The position numbers and the translations under genes were made by a program. Positions 62,248 to 64,000 of a stretch of DNA of 64,000 nucleotides are shown here, in pieces (within the stretch, counting starts at the first letter, position 1; every line of letters starts with the position of its first letter). The stretch spans positions 1 through 64,000 of the forward strand of contig NZ_JBHFNQ010000084.1 in NCBI RefSeq assembly GCF_041929345.1, read 5' to 3'. Under the pieces are notes generated by a model that ran no database searches, was not told the origin of the DNA, and saw only the letters and a list, made by a program, of their open reading frames with translations. The DNA comes from Floridanema aerugineum (lineage in GTDB: Bacteria > Cyanobacteriota > Cyanobacteriia > Cyanobacteriales > Aerosakkonemataceae).

Positions 62248-62919
62248 ATGCAAACGTTATTAGGTTCAACGGAATTGCCATATGCGATGATGTTTACATT
62301 GCAAAGAGTCGATCGCATCCGTTTAGAAGATTTCAAACCATTTTTTAACGACCTGCCTGTAGATCCTTACATTAAAGGTAAATACCGCCAAAGAAGATTG
62401 TCGCGGTTTAAAGTCTCCTCTGATGAAGTAGTAAAACTACCTCATGGTTATTTATTTCAAAGTAAAAACTACAATCCTTTAGTAGGCGATGTTAAACGAG
62501 AATTCGCTGAATTAGATGATGGATTAATCGAATTAGTTGAATTTAAAAAACTGTTATTTGCCTTCAGTGATTTTTGCAAGTTAAACTCAGTAGCTTTAGA
62601 AGTAGGAGTGCATCAAATTCGCACTACTTGTTCACCAGATAACTTCGGCAACCCAGCACCAGAAGGGATTCATAGAGATGGCACTGACTTAATTGGGATT
62701 TTCGCAGTAGATAGAGAAAATGTTGAGGGCGGCGAAACTCATTTATATAAAACTCGCAAACAAGACCCAGTTTTCAAACAAGTTTTAAATCCGGGTGAAT
62801 TACTACTAGTAAACGATCGCGAATTCTTCCACTACACCACCCCCATCAAACCCGCAACCGAAGGTGTTGGCACAAGAGACGTATTTGTGTTAACTTGCCC
62901 TAGTTTGATTGAACATTAA
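62248..62919 (+). CDS. 2OG-Fe(II) dioxygenase (IDO/BsmA-like)
   Basis: The 223-residue protein has the facial triad H-x-D (IHRDGTDLIGIF) and distal His (DREFFHYTTPI) with the 2-oxoglutarate-binding region after it. The order of blocks, LFQSKNYNPLVGDVKREFAEL and VNDREFFHYTTP, is that of the 2OG-Fe_Oxy_2 group, which includes L-isoleucine 4-hydroxylase. It probably hydroxylates a free amino acid in the cytosol. The AAGGGAAA 14 bases before the ATG is a fair ribosome site. Confidence 0.85.
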   Translation: MQTLLGSTELPYAMMFTLQRVDRIRLEDFKPFFNDLPVDPYIKGKYRQRRLSRFKVSSDEVVKLPHGYLFQSKNYNPLVGDVKREFAELDDGLIELVEFKKLLFAFSDFCKLNSVALEVGVHQIRTTCSPDNFGNPAPEGIHRDGTDLIGIFAVDRENVEGGETHLYKTRKQDPVFKQVLNPGELLLVNDREFFHYTTPIKPATEGVGTRDVFVLTCPSLIEH

Positions 62920-63482
62920 GGGAACTAGGGACTGGGGGAAGAGGTGGGGGGAGTCAGAGAGTTTCTCGTTTAGAGAGTGAGAGAGTTTTGAGTTAATAAA
63001 CGAACCCATCCCCCCATCTCCGAGAGTCCCCTAGTCCTATCAGAAAAATAGTGGGAGCGTGAGAACCCCTGAGATTTATCCAGGGTATGAAACGCGAATT
63101 TTTGGGGATTTATCCCCCTGTTTCTGGTATAATCTTCTTAGTGGTAAAGCGCAATTACTATTACCGGGTAACTCAACCCCATCATGGATCGTCGAGACAA
63201 ATATCACCCAAGAAATCAGTAACGGTGACGCGACCTGCACTCTGGGAACCTGAAAAGGTAGAGAAACTGTTCCGAAAACAAGATTCAGATCCGTTTGGGG
63301 AGGGGCACTTCCTGAACGTTAAACAAAAATGCCTGTGGAGGCGGTCTGGCGGGGGCGAAAAACATCGGTTGAACGTCTAGTTAAGAGCCTAAGAAACAGG
63401 AAGAAAATGTTCCGTAGCACGGGTAAACCCGTGCTACGGAACAACATTTTTGAATCCCCTTCGTTTCAACAAGGGGAGTGTG
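62920..63482. other. Spacer with repeat hairpins
   Basis: After the dioxygenase gene, G-rich and C-rich runs facing each other (about 62925-63035) form an imperfect hairpin. Three overlapping short frames at 63059-63541 lack any match and do not look coding. A perfect hairpin lies at 63408-63443. Confidence 0.5.
63408..63443. repeat. Palindrome TGTTCCGTAGCACGGGT
   Basis: Perfect 17-base arms around a two-base loop. It is 40 bases downstream of the stop of the DUF4912 gene and could end its transcript. It has no other copy in the window. Confidence 0.85.
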
Positions 63483-64000
63483 TCAATCCTCTTGGGCTTC
63501 CTCTTTGGTATTGGTATTCCGCAGCGGGGTTTCGCGGTTGAATTTTAGGTGAATGGAACAAGTTTGTTCGCCGTCGGGTGTGTATGCTTCGATCGGAAAA
63601 TCAAGCATCCCATCTTGGAAGGATAGCTGAAAGCGGAAAGTGCCGTCTGAATTTGCTTTAATCGGACGACCTCCGATCGTAATTACAGCATCGGGGGCTG
63701 TTGCGCCGTAAACTACTAGTTCTGCATCTGCCATTAACCAGAATTGGCGAGAACGTTCTGGTACTGCTTCTTTTGAAAAACCGACTCCTGATGCCCATTG
63801 ACCGATGCCAGAGGGGAAAATATAAGAGCTAACTGTTTGTGCTGCTAAATTTGGGGTTGGCATATTGCCAAAAAAGGAGTCATGGAAGGCGTTAGCTGGG
63901 GTGGCAATTGCTTCTGGAGTGGGAGAACCTAAATCTAAAAATTGTTTGTTTTCTAGTTCTTCTTCCCAGCGAATAGTGATGAATTGGTCATTTGACCAAC
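63483..64000 (-). CDS. DUF4912-containing protein, 5' end beyond window
   Basis: The frame is open from the window edge (first codons W-S-N-D-Q-F-I-T-I-R-W-E-E) to the stop at 63483. The C-terminal part carries the DUF4912 pattern: RSRQFWLMADAELVVYGATAP, then ITIGGRPIKANSDGTFRFQLS and HLKFNRETPLRNTNT. DUF4912 proteins in cyanobacteria are of unknown function, often long and with Pro/Thr-rich regions. The internal ATG at 63863 is not the start, because the coding frame continues upstream. Confidence 0.85.
   Translation of the reverse strand, partial: WSNDQFITIRWEEELENKQFLDLGSPTPEAIATPANAFHDSFFGNMPTPNLAAQTVSSYIFPSGIGQWASGVGFSKEAVPERSRQFWLMADAELVVYGATAPDAVITIGGRPIKANSDGTFRFQLSFQDGMLDFPIEAYTPDGEQTCSIHLKFNRETPLRNTNTKEEAQED

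Noticed and set aside
63059..63541. Three overlapping plus-strand frames after the dioxygenase gene
   Set aside because: None has a domain, a ribosome site or codon use like its neighbours, and one overlaps the palindrome at 63408.

Overview
The window is chromosomal DNA of a cyanobacterium, very probably a filamentous one. The HIP1 octamer (gcgatcgc) is scattered throughout. Markers of the lineage are Ycf46, Ycf35, PAM68, a plastid-like LuxR-type regulator, sucrose-phosphate phosphatase and a glycosyltransferase block resembling the hormogonium polysaccharide (hps) genes of filamentous species. I see no prophage, CRISPR array or rRNA operon. One tRNA gene, tRNA-Cys(GCA), is present.

Layout. 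0-3 kb, minus strand: a MinD/ParA-like ATPase, glutaminase and an LCIB-type carbonic anhydrase, apparently one operon. 3.3-8 kb, plus: ATP sulfurylase, then a Tat-exported caspase-fold protein whose His/Cys dyad is Tyr/Ser, with a membrane TPR partner. 8-13 kb: outer-membrane barrel, a small acidic protein, GuaA and CbiD. 12.9-20.4 kb, minus: the most unusual locus, a four-gene run encoding a 1389-residue protein (three TIR domains, one membrane helix, 14 WD40 repeats), a SLATT/DUF4231 membrane protein fused to a GH19-like cell-wall hydrolase domain, a 108-residue protein of unknown function, and a muramidase-like protein with a C-terminal SxGC domain. A decayed IS200/IS605 TnpB lies just upstream. 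21-31 kb: STAS protein, MoaA, S4, small conserved unknowns, VOC and class II aldolase enzymes, and a lipid kinase with an ABC exporter. 32-47 kb: a GH13-CBM20 amylase, a small metallopeptidase cassette, RNase H, tRNA-Cys, RHH-Ycf46-Ycf35, DAHP synthase, S15-PAM68, a GH13 branching-type enzyme, RuvA/sucrose-phosphate phosphatase, a TPR lipoprotein-like protein and an MFS carrier. 47.5-53.5 kb, minus: polysaccharide synthesis (O-antigen-ligase-like polymerase and four glycosyltransferases). 53.8-64 kb: Ffh-S16-KH protein-S21-PhoH and several single genes, ending in a DUF4912 protein cut by the window edge.

The spacers are rich in short palindromic or low-complexity repeats of several families: palindromes with GTAGAGACGTT arms, a GCGCTTTAGCGC hairpin, a three-hairpin cassette, GGGGGTA runs, AACTCAAA runs and a nested MITE. 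Some have entered genes. A GGGGTTA-type element lies in frame inside cbiD, an AACTCAAA element lies inside a DUF6816-like gene, and the stop codons of the LCIB and MFS genes lie within repeats.

The best candidate for an undescribed system is the TIR-WD40 / SLATT-GH19 / small protein / muramidase-like operon. Its parts fit a sensor (WD40), an NAD-consuming or signalling enzyme (TIR), and membrane and wall-damaging effectors. That function is inferred from domain content only.
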